The notes beneath the pieces were generated by a model. It was not told the DNA's origin, ran no database searches, and saw only the letters and a program-made list of their open reading frames with translations. Position numbers and translations under genes: made by a program. Of a stretch of 64,000 bases of DNA, positions 1-8,134 are shown piece after piece. The stretch's first letter is position 1; the number at the start of each line of letters is the position of its first letter. The stretch is from Pelagicoccus sp. SDUM812005. GTDB taxonomy: Bacteria; Verrucomicrobiota; Verrucomicrobiia; Opitutales; Opitutaceae. The stretch is taken from assembly GCF_031127875.1 (NCBI RefSeq), contig NZ_JARXIA010000006.1, positions 1 to 64,000 on the forward strand, written 5' to 3'.

Positions 1-90
1 GTAACATACAAAATAGATAGCAGATAGGGATTAGGGGTAGTCCCGCTATCGAAAAAAGCCCGCGTTGAGCTTAGCTCGGCGCGGGCTTTG
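1..90 (+). ncRNA. 3' half of structured ncRNA element (copy 0, truncated by window edge)
   Basis: This stretch aligns with the 3' half of the three tandem elements at 3914-5002. It contains the same flanking ACATAC box, a GATAGC/GCTATC outer stem (about 18-23 with 45-50), an inner stem with a GGGG loop, and then the terminator hairpin at 58-86. The inner stem is GGGATTA/TAGTCCC here against GGAGTA/TACTCC in the other copies, so the bases differ while the pairing is kept. It lies 3' of and convergent with the acyltransferase gene. The 5' half is outside the window. No function is known to me. Confidence 0.6.
58..89 (+). terminator. Intrinsic terminator of ncRNA copy 0
   Basis: A GCCCGCG/CGCGGGC stem with an inner UUGAGC/GCUCGG helix around a UUA loop is followed by TTTG. 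The six A residues before the stem could let it also stop the convergent acyltransferase transcript. Confidence 0.65.
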
Positions 91-139
91 TTGTGCTTGG
101 AGGGCGGGAACGGTTGGCGGCCCGCGCGGGGAGGTCGGT

Positions 140-1390
140 TTAGGTGGCGCTTTGGGCGGCGGTGGGCTTGTGGGGGGCCTTGCGGAAGGGGGCGAGGAGG
201 CAGGATTGCTTGCGACTGCCGTTGAGGATCTTGCCCGCGAGGGTGGGACGAACGAGCAGGTCGTAGACGAGCAGGGATGTTGCGACGGTGATGAGGAAGA
301 TGGCGCCGAGCTTTAGGGACCAGTGGAAGGGGAGTTCGGCGAAGGCGACTTGGAGCCATACGACTACGGGGAGATGGACGAGGTAGAGCCAGTAGGAGGA
401 GTCGGCGACGTAGCGAATGAAGCGGTTGGGACGGTTGCAGCATTTCTTGAAAAGTCCGATGGTGAGGAAAACCAGGCATAGCATGGTGTAGGCGTAGGCG
501 AAGGCGAAGCCGGCTCGCAGGAGGGTGTAGTTCTCGTGGGTGTAGTCGCTTTCGAATTTTGAGAGGGCGGTGATGGCGGCGATGGCTCCGGCGCTGTTGA
601 GGAGTCGGGTCCAGCTGAAGCGGCTGAGGGTGTCGAGCAGGGAGGCCTGGCGGTGCAGGATCCAGCCGAAGCCGAAGAAGCCTCCGTAGACAAAGAAGGT
701 GGGAAGGTGGGGAACGAGCGATTTATCGGGCGTATCCATTCCCCAATGACTCATGAACCAAAGCCCGCTTGCTACGATTGCGGAGAGAAGGGGGAGCGTA
801 AGTTTGGAGTGGGCGAGCCAGTTGCAGGCTCGGTCGGCGGCGGTGGCTGCGGTGGCGTGAAGTTGGGGAGCTTGCTTGAGGAGGCTGCGAAGGGCGAGGG
901 TTGCGGCGGTGACGAGGAGGATGTCGTAGAGGAACCAGAGATGGGTGCCGACTAGGATTCCTGCAGGGAGCGTATTCAAGGATTGGATTCCGGTTTGGAG
1001 TCCTTCGAGTATGTTCACCTCCCCCCTGAGGCTGGCCATGCCCATGACCCAACCGCTTACCAAGAGGGGGCGCAGGATGAACCATCCGATGACGAAGGGG
1101 AGGGCGATGCGGGTCAGCCGAGATTTTGCGAAGGCGCGGAAGCCTCGCTGGTGAAAGGTCATATGGCTGAAGAAGCCGGCGATCAGGAAGAAAAGCTCCA
1201 TGCGGAAGGAGTGGCTGACGAGCATGAAGACGGAGACGAGGGAGCTGGTTGAAATGTCCATGACCGCCCAGCCAATGTACATAGGGGTGAAGGATAGGCT
1301 GGCGTGGAATACGATGCCGAGCAAGAGAGCGAAGGCTCTTACGGCGTCGAGGTGGTAGAGTCGTTGAGCGGAGGTGGGGTGGGCGTTCAT
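140..1390 (-). CDS. Acyltransferase 3 family membrane protein (OpgC/MdoC-like)
   Basis: Integral membrane acyltransferase of 416 residues, expected to move an acyl group (acetyl or succinyl) onto a cell-surface glycan or glucan. The N-terminus has the family signature LDAVRAFALLLGIVFHA, with the likely catalytic His at residue 29, followed by a second conserved block, RMELFFLIAGFFS. About ten hydrophobic segments follow, the usual arrangement of the family. The length fits Acyltransferase_3 and OpgC-type proteins. The gene is followed by ncRNA copy 0 and preceded on the same strand by the CIA30-like gene. The acyl donor and acceptor cannot be told from sequence. The family is firm and the subfamily tentative. 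Confidence 0.82.
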   Translation of the reverse strand: MNAHPTSAQRLYHLDAVRAFALLLGIVFHASLSFTPMYIGWAVMDISTSSLVSVFMLVSHSFRMELFFLIAGFFSHMTFHQRGFRAFAKSRLTRIALPFVIGWFILRPLLVSGWVMGMASLRGEVNILEGLQTGIQSLNTLPAGILVGTHLWFLYDILLVTAATLALRSLLKQAPQLHATAATAADRACNWLAHSKLTLPLLSAIVASGLWFMSHWGMDTPDKSLVPHLPTFFVYGGFFGFGWILHRQASLLDTLSRFSWTRLLNSAGAIAAITALSKFESDYTHENYTLLRAGFAFAYAYTMLCLVFLTIGLFKKCCNRPNRFIRYVADSSYWLYLVHLPVVVWLQVAFAELPFHWSLKLGAIFLITVATSLLVYDLLVRPTLAGKILNGSRKQSCLLAPFRKAPHKPTAAQSAT

Positions 1391-1435
1391 GTCGCTGGAT
1401 GTTGGATACGTTGTATGCGCTTGGCTTTGGCGGGC

Positions 1436-2008
1436 TCAGTAGAATCCGATTTCCTCGACCTCGAAGGCGAAGGCGGTGGGTTGCATGTCGAAGGCGACGA
1501 GGCTGAGGCTGACAATGGTTTTCGGATCGAGTGGGGTTTGCTCCGACCAGGCTCGTTTGAGGGAGGAGAAGGGGATTTTGACTTCCTGGAAGTCGTTGCC
1601 TGCCTTGCGGGCGATGGGGGCGGCGTGGTAGTCGAAATTGTTGACTGCGGCGCTGTTGGCGGAAATGGAGACGTTTCCTTTTTGGATGCGGATCTTGAGG
1701 CGGATGCCTTGGTAGTGGCTGAGGTTTTGGGCTTGGCCGGTGGCGTCGAGCAGGAAGATGACGCTGGCCCAGCCAGGTTGGCCTCGGGGTGGCGCGATGT
1801 CGCCGCTGGCGGAGAGCGTGCCGTTGGCGATGGTGTAGCGTGCTGTGGTTTTTCCGCCAGCGGAGCTGTCGTCGAGGAAGAGTCGCTCGAGTCCGAGGGC
1901 GTTGGCCTTGGCGTCGTCGAAGCTGTCGAGGGTGGCGGGCACGGGATTGGCGAAGGCGTTGGCGGCGAGGAGGCTGGCGGCGGCGAGAAGTGTTTTGAGC
2001 GATTTCAT
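1436..2008 (-). CDS. Exported CIA30/CBM11-like beta-sandwich protein
   Basis: A 190-residue protein starting with a clear signal peptide (MKSLKTLLAAASLLAANAFA, residues 1-20). The frame is open further upstream, but that sequence is low-complexity and lacks a signal peptide, so the ATG at 2008 is preferred. The mature part has the pattern of the CIA30/galactose-binding-like fold: DSFDD near the start, a central WASVIFLLD strand, then YQGIRLKIR and FQEVKIPFSSLKRAW, ending in FEVEEIGFY. Such domains bind carbohydrates or act as accessory folds. There is no catalytic signature. The gene is divergent from the sigma factor gene and co-oriented with the acyltransferase. Confidence 0.65.
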   Translation of the reverse strand: MKSLKTLLAAASLLAANAFANPVPATLDSFDDAKANALGLERLFLDDSSAGGKTTARYTIANGTLSASGDIAPPRGQPGWASVIFLLDATGQAQNLSHYQGIRLKIRIQKGNVSISANSAAVNNFDYHAAPIARKAGNDFQEVKIPFSSLKRAWSEQTPLDPKTIVSLSLVAFDMQPTAFAFEVEEIGFY

Positions 2009-2210
2009 GCGGTTTTCTGTGTTTAGATGATTTATTGGTTTTTGCTCGGCGGTGTTGTTGCGAGCGATTGCTGTTCGCTGGGTAAGTGCCGAGGGCGGCG
2101 GGAGAGGTGACAGATTTTTTCGCTTCTTTTTGCAGCCCGCCGTTTTTTGGTTTTTTCTCGGATTTCTTGTCACCTTTGCTGGCGAGCGGGGCACTTGTCT
2201 GCAGAAGCCC

Positions 2211-3833
2211 ATGAATACGGAAAAGGAAAACCCAGCGTTTATAGACGCCAGCGACGAGTCGCTGGTGATTGCGTGTCTCGGCGGCGACCGTCAGGCATTT
2301 GGAAAGATCGTAACGCGCTACCAGCGCATGTTGTGCTCGGTGGCGTACTCGTCGCTCGGCAGCTTAAGCGCTAGCGAGGAGGTGGCCCAGGAAGCGTTCG
2401 TAGAAGCGTGGAAGAAGCTGGGCAGCCTGCGGGAGCCGGAGAAGCTGAAGTCGTGGTTGTGCGGAATCTTGCGATTCAAGATTAGCCATCGCCGTCGCAA
2501 GGACGCGCGGCAGCCAGTGTTTGAGGCGGAGGGCAGCGAGGAGTTGGTCAATATGGAAGCGGAGGGAGAAGGAGTGGACGAGTCGGCGATGCGAGCGGAG
2601 GAACAGGCGCTTTTGTGGAAAGCTTTGGAGCGGGTGCCGGAAACGTACCGCGAGCCCTTGGTCCTCTATTATAGAGAGCATCAGTCGATCGAGCACGTGG
2701 CCTACGAGCTGGACTTGTCGGAGGATGCGGTGAAGCAGCGCCTTTCGCGAGGCCGCAAGATGTTGCAGGAGCGGATGATGAGCTTCGTGGAGGATTCGCT
2801 GGTACGCAGCACGCCGGGACGTGTATTCACTTTGGGAGTACTGGCGGCTTTGCCAGCTCTGGCGCCTCCCGCCAAGGCGGCGACCGGGGCTGCGGTTGCT
2901 GCGAAGCTGGGATCTTTGGCAAAGTGGTCGAGCGTGATCGCTTTTGTGGGAACGTTTTCCGGTTTGATCAGTAGCGTGTTTGCTTTGAGGGCGAGCTTGG
3001 ATCAATCGCGAACGGAGCGGGAGAGGCTGAATGTGATCCGCACGGTGGTGGGCTTTCTGGCAGTTGCCGCTGCCTACGTAGGCGGAGGCTACCTGTTGCT
3101 TTGGTTGGCAAGCCAATCGTATGAGAGCTCTGGATACTACGCAGCTGGCATGCAATTGCTCACAGTGGGTGCGACGCTGGCCTGTTGTGGCATGACGTAT
3201 CGAATGTTCAAATACTCGCGGCAATTGCGTGAGGAGGAACGCCTGGCCCATCCTGAGTGTTTCCTGGACGAGAGGGATGCGAAGACGGCAAAAGGACGAG
3301 AATTCAAGAGTCGCTGGAAGCTGTTCGGGGTGCCCTTGGTGCATGTGCGTTTCGCAGCGGCGGAAGAGGGCGACAAGCCGGTCTTTGGATGGATCGCCGC
3401 GGGCGAGCAGGCCTACGGGCTGCTCTTTGCCTGGGGCGGATTCGTGGTCGCTCCAGTGTGCGTGGGGATCGTTTCGGTCGGATTGCTGAGCGTGGGCACG
3501 ATCGGGTTCGGAGTTTTGGGAATTGGGATGATCGCCTGGGGCGTGGTGGCTTTCGGCTCGTCGGCTGTCGGTTGGAACACCTTTTCGGCGCTGTCTTCGC
3601 TAGGAGGGGATACGGCCATCTCGGGTGGGTTCGCGGTGGCTCGCGATGCTGCCATCGGGAAGGTGGCTTTCGCTGCGAAAGCGAACACCGAGGCGGCGGC
3701 GGAGCTGGCTCGCCTCGGAGCGTTGGAAGCGAGCTACGTGGGCGTTTTGGGCCTGATCGCCGTCCTGGTGCTGGTGCCGGTGACGTTTTACGCGAAAGCG
3801 GTCCGGAAGCGATTTGGCAAAAAAAGCGGCTAA
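2211..3833 (+). CDS. ECF-type RNA polymerase sigma factor with C-terminal membrane domain
   Basis: A 540-residue fusion. Residues about 20-95 form sigma region 2 (RYQRML, then EEVAQEAFVEAWKKLGSL) and about 140-195 region 4 with its helix-turn-helix (LSEDAVKQRLSRGRKMLQ). The remaining 340 residues are hydrophobic: several transmembrane helices around residues 215-330, then a soluble LFGVPLVHVRF block and a glycine-rich series of short membrane repeats (VGLLSVGTIGFGVLGIGMIAWG). Typical ECF factors have about 190 residues, so the extension probably tethers or senses at the membrane and may stand in for an anti-sigma factor. I recall similar extensions in Opitutae sigma factors. The start is the ATG at 2211; an upstream extension has no sigma character. 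Confidence 0.85.
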   Translation: MNTEKENPAFIDASDESLVIACLGGDRQAFGKIVTRYQRMLCSVAYSSLGSLSASEEVAQEAFVEAWKKLGSLREPEKLKSWLCGILRFKISHRRRKDARQPVFEAEGSEELVNMEAEGEGVDESAMRAEEQALLWKALERVPETYREPLVLYYREHQSIEHVAYELDLSEDAVKQRLSRGRKMLQERMMSFVEDSLVRSTPGRVFTLGVLAALPALAPPAKAATGAAVAAKLGSLAKWSSVIAFVGTFSGLISSVFALRASLDQSRTERERLNVIRTVVGFLAVAAAYVGGGYLLLWLASQSYESSGYYAAGMQLLTVGATLACCGMTYRMFKYSRQLREEERLAHPECFLDERDAKTAKGREFKSRWKLFGVPLVHVRFAAAEEGDKPVFGWIAAGEQAYGLLFAWGGFVVAPVCVGIVSVGLLSVGTIGFGVLGIGMIAWGVVAFGSSAVGWNTFSALSSLGGDTAISGGFAVARDAAIGKVAFAAKANTEAAAELARLGALEASYVGVLGLIAVLVLVPVTFYAKAVRKRFGKKSG

Positions 3834-3913
3834 CTCGCCTTTTTTCGAGTCGGCAGCTTTCGTCTATAGATTCGCAAGTTGCCGATTGAGAGGAGGATGC
3901 GAGAGATGTAGTT

Positions 3914-4139
3914 GGGTATAGGTGTAGCCTATGGTTGCTAGTGGAATGAAGTATTTCCATTTATGGCAGGAATATCGTATAGTTCATCCATCGACCAACC
4001 GAGAGGTCAGGACGATACGAAGCCAAGCTTCGAAACAGTTTTTTTTGGGGTATATACATACACGACAGCGTTATAGGAGTAGGGGTACTCCTGCTGTCAA
4101 AGAGGCCCGCACAGAGCTTAGCTCTGGCGGGCTTTTTCG
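3914..4139 (+). ncRNA. Structured ncRNA element, tandem copy 1
   Basis: About 226 nt, first of three tandem copies. Elements in order are: a hairpin ATAGG/CCTAT at the 5' end; a conserved block around AAGTATTTC and ATTATGGCA-like sequence; an outer CGTAT/ATACG stem enclosing GACC/GGTC with loop AACCGAGA; a GAAGC/GCTTC hairpin; a T-run and GGGGTATA box; a GACAGC/GCTGTC stem with a nested GGAGTA/TACTCC hairpin and GGGG loop; and a terminator hairpin with T-tail. Short open frames through the copies are not conserved in frame, which supports a non-coding role. No promoter of consensus type is visible. The family is not one I recognise. Confidence 0.72.
4105..4137 (+). terminator. Terminator of ncRNA copy 1
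   Basis: GCCCGC and CAGAGC arms pair with GCTCTG and GCGGGC around a TTA loop, and TTTTT follows directly. Confidence 0.8.
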
Positions 4140-4361
4140 TGTCCGGATGTTGAGGAGGGGGCTTCCGTTTGCGGGAGCGACTTCCGGAGTGGGAAGCTGG
4201 TTCGTTTTCGGTTTGGGACGGCGAGAGGGCGGTCCGCTGCTGGCGAGAATTGCGGCAAAAGAGGGGGAATTCGATTTTTCGGAAGCGTATTCGGCGTATT
4301 TTCTTTCCGTGGACGATGTTTAAGTGGCTTTTGGATAGGAGCTTAAGTCCATCGATCGAAA

Positions 4362-4585
4362 GGTATAGGTGTGTCCTATGGTTGGTAGTGGAACGAAGTA
4401 TTTCCCATTATGGCAGGAATATCGTATAGTTCACCCATCGACCAACCGAGAGGTCAGGACGATACGAAGCCAAGCTTCGTTACAGTTTTTTTGGGGTATA
4501 TACATACACGACAGCGTTATAGGAGTAGGGGTACTCCTGCTGTCAAAGAGACCCGCGCTGAGCTTAGCTCAGGCGGGTTTTTTCG
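4362..4585 (+). ncRNA. Structured ncRNA element, tandem copy 2
   Basis: Nearly identical to copy 1 over its whole length (about 224 nt), with the same order of stems. Where it differs, pairing is mostly kept: the terminator has CTGAGC/GCTCAG instead of CAGAGC/GCTCTG, and ACCCGC/GCGGGT instead of GCCCGC/GCGGGC. The 220 bases between copies 1 and 2 are not repeated, so the repeat unit is the RNA-like element itself rather than a larger duplication. Confidence 0.74.
4551..4583 (+). terminator. Terminator of ncRNA copy 2
   Basis: An ACCCGC/GCGGGT stem with inner CTGAGC/GCTCAG helix and TTA loop is followed by six T. Confidence 0.8.
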
Positions 4586-4774
4586 TGTCTGGAGATGGCG
4601 AATTTCGCTTGGAAAAAGGCAGCCATGGGGAGGCGGTAGGTCCTACGGGCGTGAGGCTCGCATGCCCGCTGCGCTTTTTTAATTGTAAAAAGGTGACCCT
4701 CATGAAGGAGGGATACACTTCTAGTGCGAAACTCAAGACGCTCGCTTGCAGCAGGTTACGAGACGATCGGGGTT

Positions 4775-5002
4775 GCTATAGGTTTTTACTATGGTTGCTA
4801 GTGGTTCTAAGTATTTCACATTATGGCAAGAATCCCGTATAGTTCTTACATCGACCAACCGAGAGGCACAATCGATACGAAGCCGAGCTTCGTTACAGAA
4901 TTTTTTTTTGGGGTATAAACATACTAGATAGCATCAAAGGAGTAGGGGTACTCCTGCTATCAAAGAGACCCGCGCTGAGCTTAGCTCAGGCGGGTTTTTT
5001 CT
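4775..5002 (+). ncRNA. Structured ncRNA element, tandem copy 3 (most diverged)
   Basis: About 228 nt with the same architecture but more base changes. The outer stem of the 3' domain is GATAGC/GCTATC instead of GACAGC/GCTGTC, a compensatory C-G to T-A exchange. The nested GGAGTA/TACTCC hairpin, the CGTAT/ATACG stem, the GAAGC/GCTTC hairpin and the terminator are kept. The GACC/GGTC inner stem is weakened. It ends 125 nt before ilvE, and its terminator makes a leader role for ilvE unlikely unless it works as an attenuator. Confidence 0.72.
4968..5000 (+). terminator. Terminator of ncRNA copy 3
   Basis: An ACCCGC/GCGGGT stem with inner CTGAGC/GCTCAG helix and TTA loop precedes TTTTTT. It separates the ncRNA array from ilvE. 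Confidence 0.8.
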
Positions 5003-5127
5003 TTGCCCAAATTCCAGGGGACGATGGGGAAATGGGGCACACAAGGTTTTGTTGGGTTAGTAAGCTTGGGCGCTAGAGGAGAAGCGGCGGGTTTGACTTC
5101 TGCGGGCCCAGGAGCGAGGTATCTGCC

Positions 5128-6045
5128 ATGGAAGAGACGGAATTTATTTGGCACGGCGGGAAGCTCATAGCTTGGAAGGATGCGACGGTGCACGTGATGA
5201 CGCACGCCTTGCACTATGGGTCCTCGGTTTTCGAAGGTATCCGCGTTTATGATACGGCGGAGGGCCCCGCGTTCTTGTGCCTGGAGCGGCATTTGAAGCG
5301 CTTTTACGATTCGGCTCGGATCTATCGGATGACTATGCCTTTCGAGGTGGCGGAGCTGAGACGGATTTGCCACGAGGTGATTCGGGCCAACAAGTTGACT
5401 TCGGCTTACGTGCGTCCCTTGGCGTTTCGTGGATACGGACCGATCACGGTTTACGGGAATGCGGATCCGGTGGAGGTGACGGTGGCGGCCTTTCCGTGGG
5501 GAGCGTATCTCGGCGAGGACGCTTTGGAGAATGGCGTCGATGTGGGGGTGTCGAGCTGGACTCGGGTGGCTCCGAATACGTTGCCGACCATGGCCAAGGC
5601 GGGCGGGAATTACCTTTCGTCGCAATTGATTACCATGGAGGCGCATCGCCATGGATACACGGAAGGGATCGGTCTGGACGCGTCGGGGCATTTGAGCGAA
5701 GGGGCAGGGGAGAACATCTTCGTGGTTCGCGACGGGGTGCTGCTCACGCCTCCCATCACGGCCGCGATTTTGCCGGGTATCACCCGCAGCATTACGATCG
5801 ATCTAGCTCAGCGGCTCGGCTACGAGGTGCGAGAGGAGAGTTTGCCGCGAGAGCTGCTCTACGTGGCGGACGAGGTTTTCATGACCGGTACGGCGACCGA
5901 GATCGCGGCTATTCGTTCGGTGGATGGATTGACGGTCGGAAGCGGCAAGCGAGGTGTCGTGACGGAACAACTACAAAAGGCGTTTTTTGGCCTTTTCGAC
6001 GGTTCGACGGAAGACACGCGCGGGTGGCTGGAAAAGGTTGAGTAG
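5128..6045 (+). CDS. ilvE: Branched-chain amino acid aminotransferase
   Basis: PLP-dependent class IV aminotransferase of 305 residues, making the last step of valine, leucine and isoleucine synthesis in the cytoplasm with glutamate as amino donor. Visible signatures are GSSVFEGIR (31-39), the PLP lysine in MAKAGGNY (K157), the LSEGAGENIF loop (189-198) and the FMTGTATEI phosphate-binding region near residue 250. The length matches the IlvE family. The gene stands alone downstream of the ncRNA array. D-amino acid aminotransferase and aminodeoxychorismate lyase belong to the same fold class, but the residue pattern and length favour IlvE. Confidence 0.93.
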   Translation: MEETEFIWHGGKLIAWKDATVHVMTHALHYGSSVFEGIRVYDTAEGPAFLCLERHLKRFYDSARIYRMTMPFEVAELRRICHEVIRANKLTSAYVRPLAFRGYGPITVYGNADPVEVTVAAFPWGAYLGEDALENGVDVGVSSWTRVAPNTLPTMAKAGGNYLSSQLITMEAHRHGYTEGIGLDASGHLSEGAGENIFVVRDGVLLTPPITAAILPGITRSITIDLAQRLGYEVREESLPRELLYVADEVFMTGTATEIAAIRSVDGLTVGSGKRGVVTEQLQKAFFGLFDGSTEDTRGWLEKVE

Positions 6046-6247
6046 GGCCGGTGGCCTAGCGTTCGCGAGGCGCGGAGGGAGGGGGCGCGAGCCCTCGGTT
6101 TTCTCGGGCGAAGGAGGCGTTTTGAGGCTTTCGGGCGGGCGAAAATCTCGCTTGATAATTTGTCGCGACCCTGCACAATGGGCGGCCTCGGCGTTCCGAT
6201 CAAGCACGGTGCTTGGGAGGGCGTGCTACGAGTTGTTTATTACCTCA

Positions 6248-6763
6248 ATGAAAAGTCTAATGTTGATTGCCGCCGCCTTGGTTTTGGCGAGCGGCGGGTC
6301 CTCCCTTTTAGCTCAAAGCGCTCCAGGGGAAACGCCACCGGCATCCGCTCCGCTCGATGCGAAGAAAGCGAAGGAGTTGGAGAAGCGAAAGGCGAATTTG
6401 ATCAAGTCGATCGAGAAGCAAGTTGCGACGGCTGAGAAGAAATTGAAGCTGAGCGAGGAGCAGAAGCAGACGATACGCCCTATCTTGACGCAGTATTACG
6501 TGAAGCGGGTTCCGCTGGCGGGAAGTTTGCGGAGAGCCGCGGATCCAGAAGCCAAGAAGGTGGCGCGTAGGGATCTGCGTTCCTGGTACAAGAAGTTGGA
6601 GAAGGAACTGTCGGACAAGCTCGACGAGAAGCAGATGAAGGCCTTGGCCCGCATCAACGAAAACGATATGGCGGCCTTGAATCCTCCTCCGGCAAGTTCG
6701 GGCGGCGGCTTCGGCGGCGGTGACGGCGGCGGTGGTGGCGACGGTGGTGGCGGTGGCGACTAA
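6248..6763 (+). CDS. Exported helical protein with Gly/Asp-rich tail
   Basis: A 171-residue secreted protein with a signal peptide (residues about 1-22, ending LLAQS), a Lys/Glu-rich helical middle resembling Spy/CpxP-type periplasmic proteins (LKLSEEQKQTIRPILTQYY and LDEKQMKALARINEND), and a C-terminal tail almost wholly of Gly and Asp. The start is the ATG at 6248 because the signal peptide begins there; the frame is open further upstream without a plausible leader. A strong terminator follows. The function is unknown. A metal-binding or periplasmic chaperone role is only a guess from the helical pattern and acidic tail. A second Spy-like protein lies at 26785. Confidence 0.72.
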   Translation: MKSLMLIAAALVLASGGSSLLAQSAPGETPPASAPLDAKKAKELEKRKANLIKSIEKQVATAEKKLKLSEEQKQTIRPILTQYYVKRVPLAGSLRRAADPEAKKVARRDLRSWYKKLEKELSDKLDEKQMKALARINENDMAALNPPPASSGGGFGGGDGGGGGDGGGGGD

Positions 6764-6793
6764 GCGATCGCGTCGCTGATGTGACTTTGCTCG

Positions 6794-6826
6794 GGGAAAA
6801 CGGTGTATCCGTTTTCCCTTTTTTTT
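6794..6826 (+). terminator. Intrinsic terminator
   Basis: A ten-base perfect stem, GGGAAAACGG/CCGTTTTCCC, with loop TGTAT is followed by eight T. It lies 30 bases after the stop of the preceding exported-protein gene. Confidence 0.9.
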
Positions 6827-6922
6827 GGGCGAAGCGTTGCCCTTTTGGCGTGGGAGACGGGTTCTTCTGGAAGGGAAGCTTCTCGATTGCCTTGTTGGCT
6901 TGGGGTGGCACCTTGCTGGGAA

Positions 6923-8125
6923 ATGAGCATGGGTGCGAATGAATCGAGGCGGCTGTCGTTTGGTCCGTTGGATGGGGCGGCGATGGTGGGCTTCCTGGCC
7001 TACGCGTCGTGCGTGACGGCGATTCCAATTTGCTTGGTGGCGATCACGCGGGACTTGGGCTTGTCGTTTTCGCAGGCCGGCGGCTTGGAGATGACGAAGG
7101 GTATCCTCGTTTTGGGTACTTTGCTTTTTAGCGGTTTTGTGGCGGCTCGCTTCGGGAAGGCTCGGTCGATCGGCTTAGCGTGCCTGGTGATGGGGGCGGG
7201 AATGTTTTTATACAGCTTCGCTCCCTCGTACGGGGCCTTGTTTTTGGCGGTTGCCTTGTTGGGCTTCGGGGGTGGCGTGATCGAGGCTTTGATCAATCCC
7301 TTGGTGCAGGAGCTGCATCCGGAGGACTCGGGGCGCTACCTGAACTTGATCAATGCGTTTTGGTCGATCGGGGTTTTGTTGACGATGCTGGGAACGGGGG
7401 AGGCTTTGACCCAGCTGGTGTCGTGGCGGTCGGTGATGATGGCTTTGGGCTGTTTTAGCCTGCTGTCGGGGGCCTTGTTTCTGGCGTTGAAGGGAGCGGG
7501 GGGAGCTGTCGGGAGGGAGAGCGAGCTGGCGACGGTGCTTGCCCACAAGCGGCGAATCCTGGGACTGCGGCGATTTTGGTTGTTCACCGCTTTGATGTTT
7601 CTGGGCGGAGCGGCGGAAGGAGCCTTCACCTACTGGAGCGCGAGCTTGCTGCAGCTGGAGCACGGGGCGGGACCGCGGGCGGCGGGAGTGGGCGTGGCGC
7701 TTTTCGCGGCGGGCATGATCGTGGCTCGCTTGCTATGGGGCTGGCTGGTTCCGCAGAGTCGCTTGTGGCATCTTTTGCTGGGCTCGGCCGTGGCGGGACT
7801 GGCGGTGGGGATCGTGTTTCCGCTTACGGACGCCTTGGCGCCGCTTTACGTGAACCTCTTCGTGGCCGGTTTGGCGATGGCTTGCTTCTGGCCGACCTTG
7901 CAATCGTACGCGGTGGATCGCATGGCCTGCGACGCGACCAGCGCCTTTATCCTGCTTTCGTGTGGCGGAATCGTGGGCTTTGCCTCGGTGTCATGGACGA
8001 TGGGGTTGATCGGCGACTGGGTGGGCTTGCGCGCGAGCTTTTGGATCGTGCCGGCTTACTTGAGCGTGATGGTGGGGCTCTTGCTTTGGGAGCGGAGGTG
8101 GGCTCCGGTCGCGGCGGACGGGTGA
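6923..8125 (+). CDS. MFS family transporter
   Basis: A 400-residue membrane protein with about twelve hydrophobic helices, matching the major facilitator superfamily in length and layout. The first helices (AAMVGFLAYASCVTAIPICLVAI) and the loop between helices 2 and 3 (FVAARFGKARSIG) fit the family pattern. A central hydrophilic loop at about residues 185-205 separates two six-helix halves. The substrate cannot be read from sequence; the closest general resemblance is to FucP/sugar-type or YfkF-like permeases. The ATG at 6923 (with a second at 6929) is chosen; further upstream the open frame runs through the terminator hairpin. Confidence 0.8.
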   Translation: MSMGANESRRLSFGPLDGAAMVGFLAYASCVTAIPICLVAITRDLGLSFSQAGGLEMTKGILVLGTLLFSGFVAARFGKARSIGLACLVMGAGMFLYSFAPSYGALFLAVALLGFGGGVIEALINPLVQELHPEDSGRYLNLINAFWSIGVLLTMLGTGEALTQLVSWRSVMMALGCFSLLSGALFLALKGAGGAVGRESELATVLAHKRRILGLRRFWLFTALMFLGGAAEGAFTYWSASLLQLEHGAGPRAAGVGVALFAAGMIVARLLWGWLVPQSRLWHLLLGSAVAGLAVGIVFPLTDALAPLYVNLFVAGLAMACFWPTLQSYAVDRMACDATSAFILLSCGGIVGFASVSWTMGLIGDWVGLRASFWIVPAYLSVMVGLLLWERRWAPVAADG

Positions 8126-8134
8126 GCGCTTTTG

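Noticed and set aside
1304-2026. A 240-codon plus frame opposite the CIA30-like gene
   Set aside because: Antisense to a protein with a signal peptide and a recognisable fold; the plus product is Gly/Glu/Val-rich low complexity.
4646-4679. A hairpin and T-run between ncRNA copies 2 and 3 as an additional terminator or fifth element
   Set aside because: The stem is interrupted by a bulge and the T-run is several bases away; no other part of the element is present.
3931-4842. Short open frames through the ncRNA copies, with similar peptides in copies 1 and 2
   Set aside because: The peptides agree only because the DNA is repeated; small insertions shift the frame between copies, copy 3 does not keep them, and base changes preserve stems rather than codons.
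3914-5002. The tandem repeats as a CRISPR array
   Set aside because: Units are about 225 nt, separated by unequal stretches of about 190-220 nt, with internal stems and terminators; no short direct repeats, constant spacers or cas genes are present.
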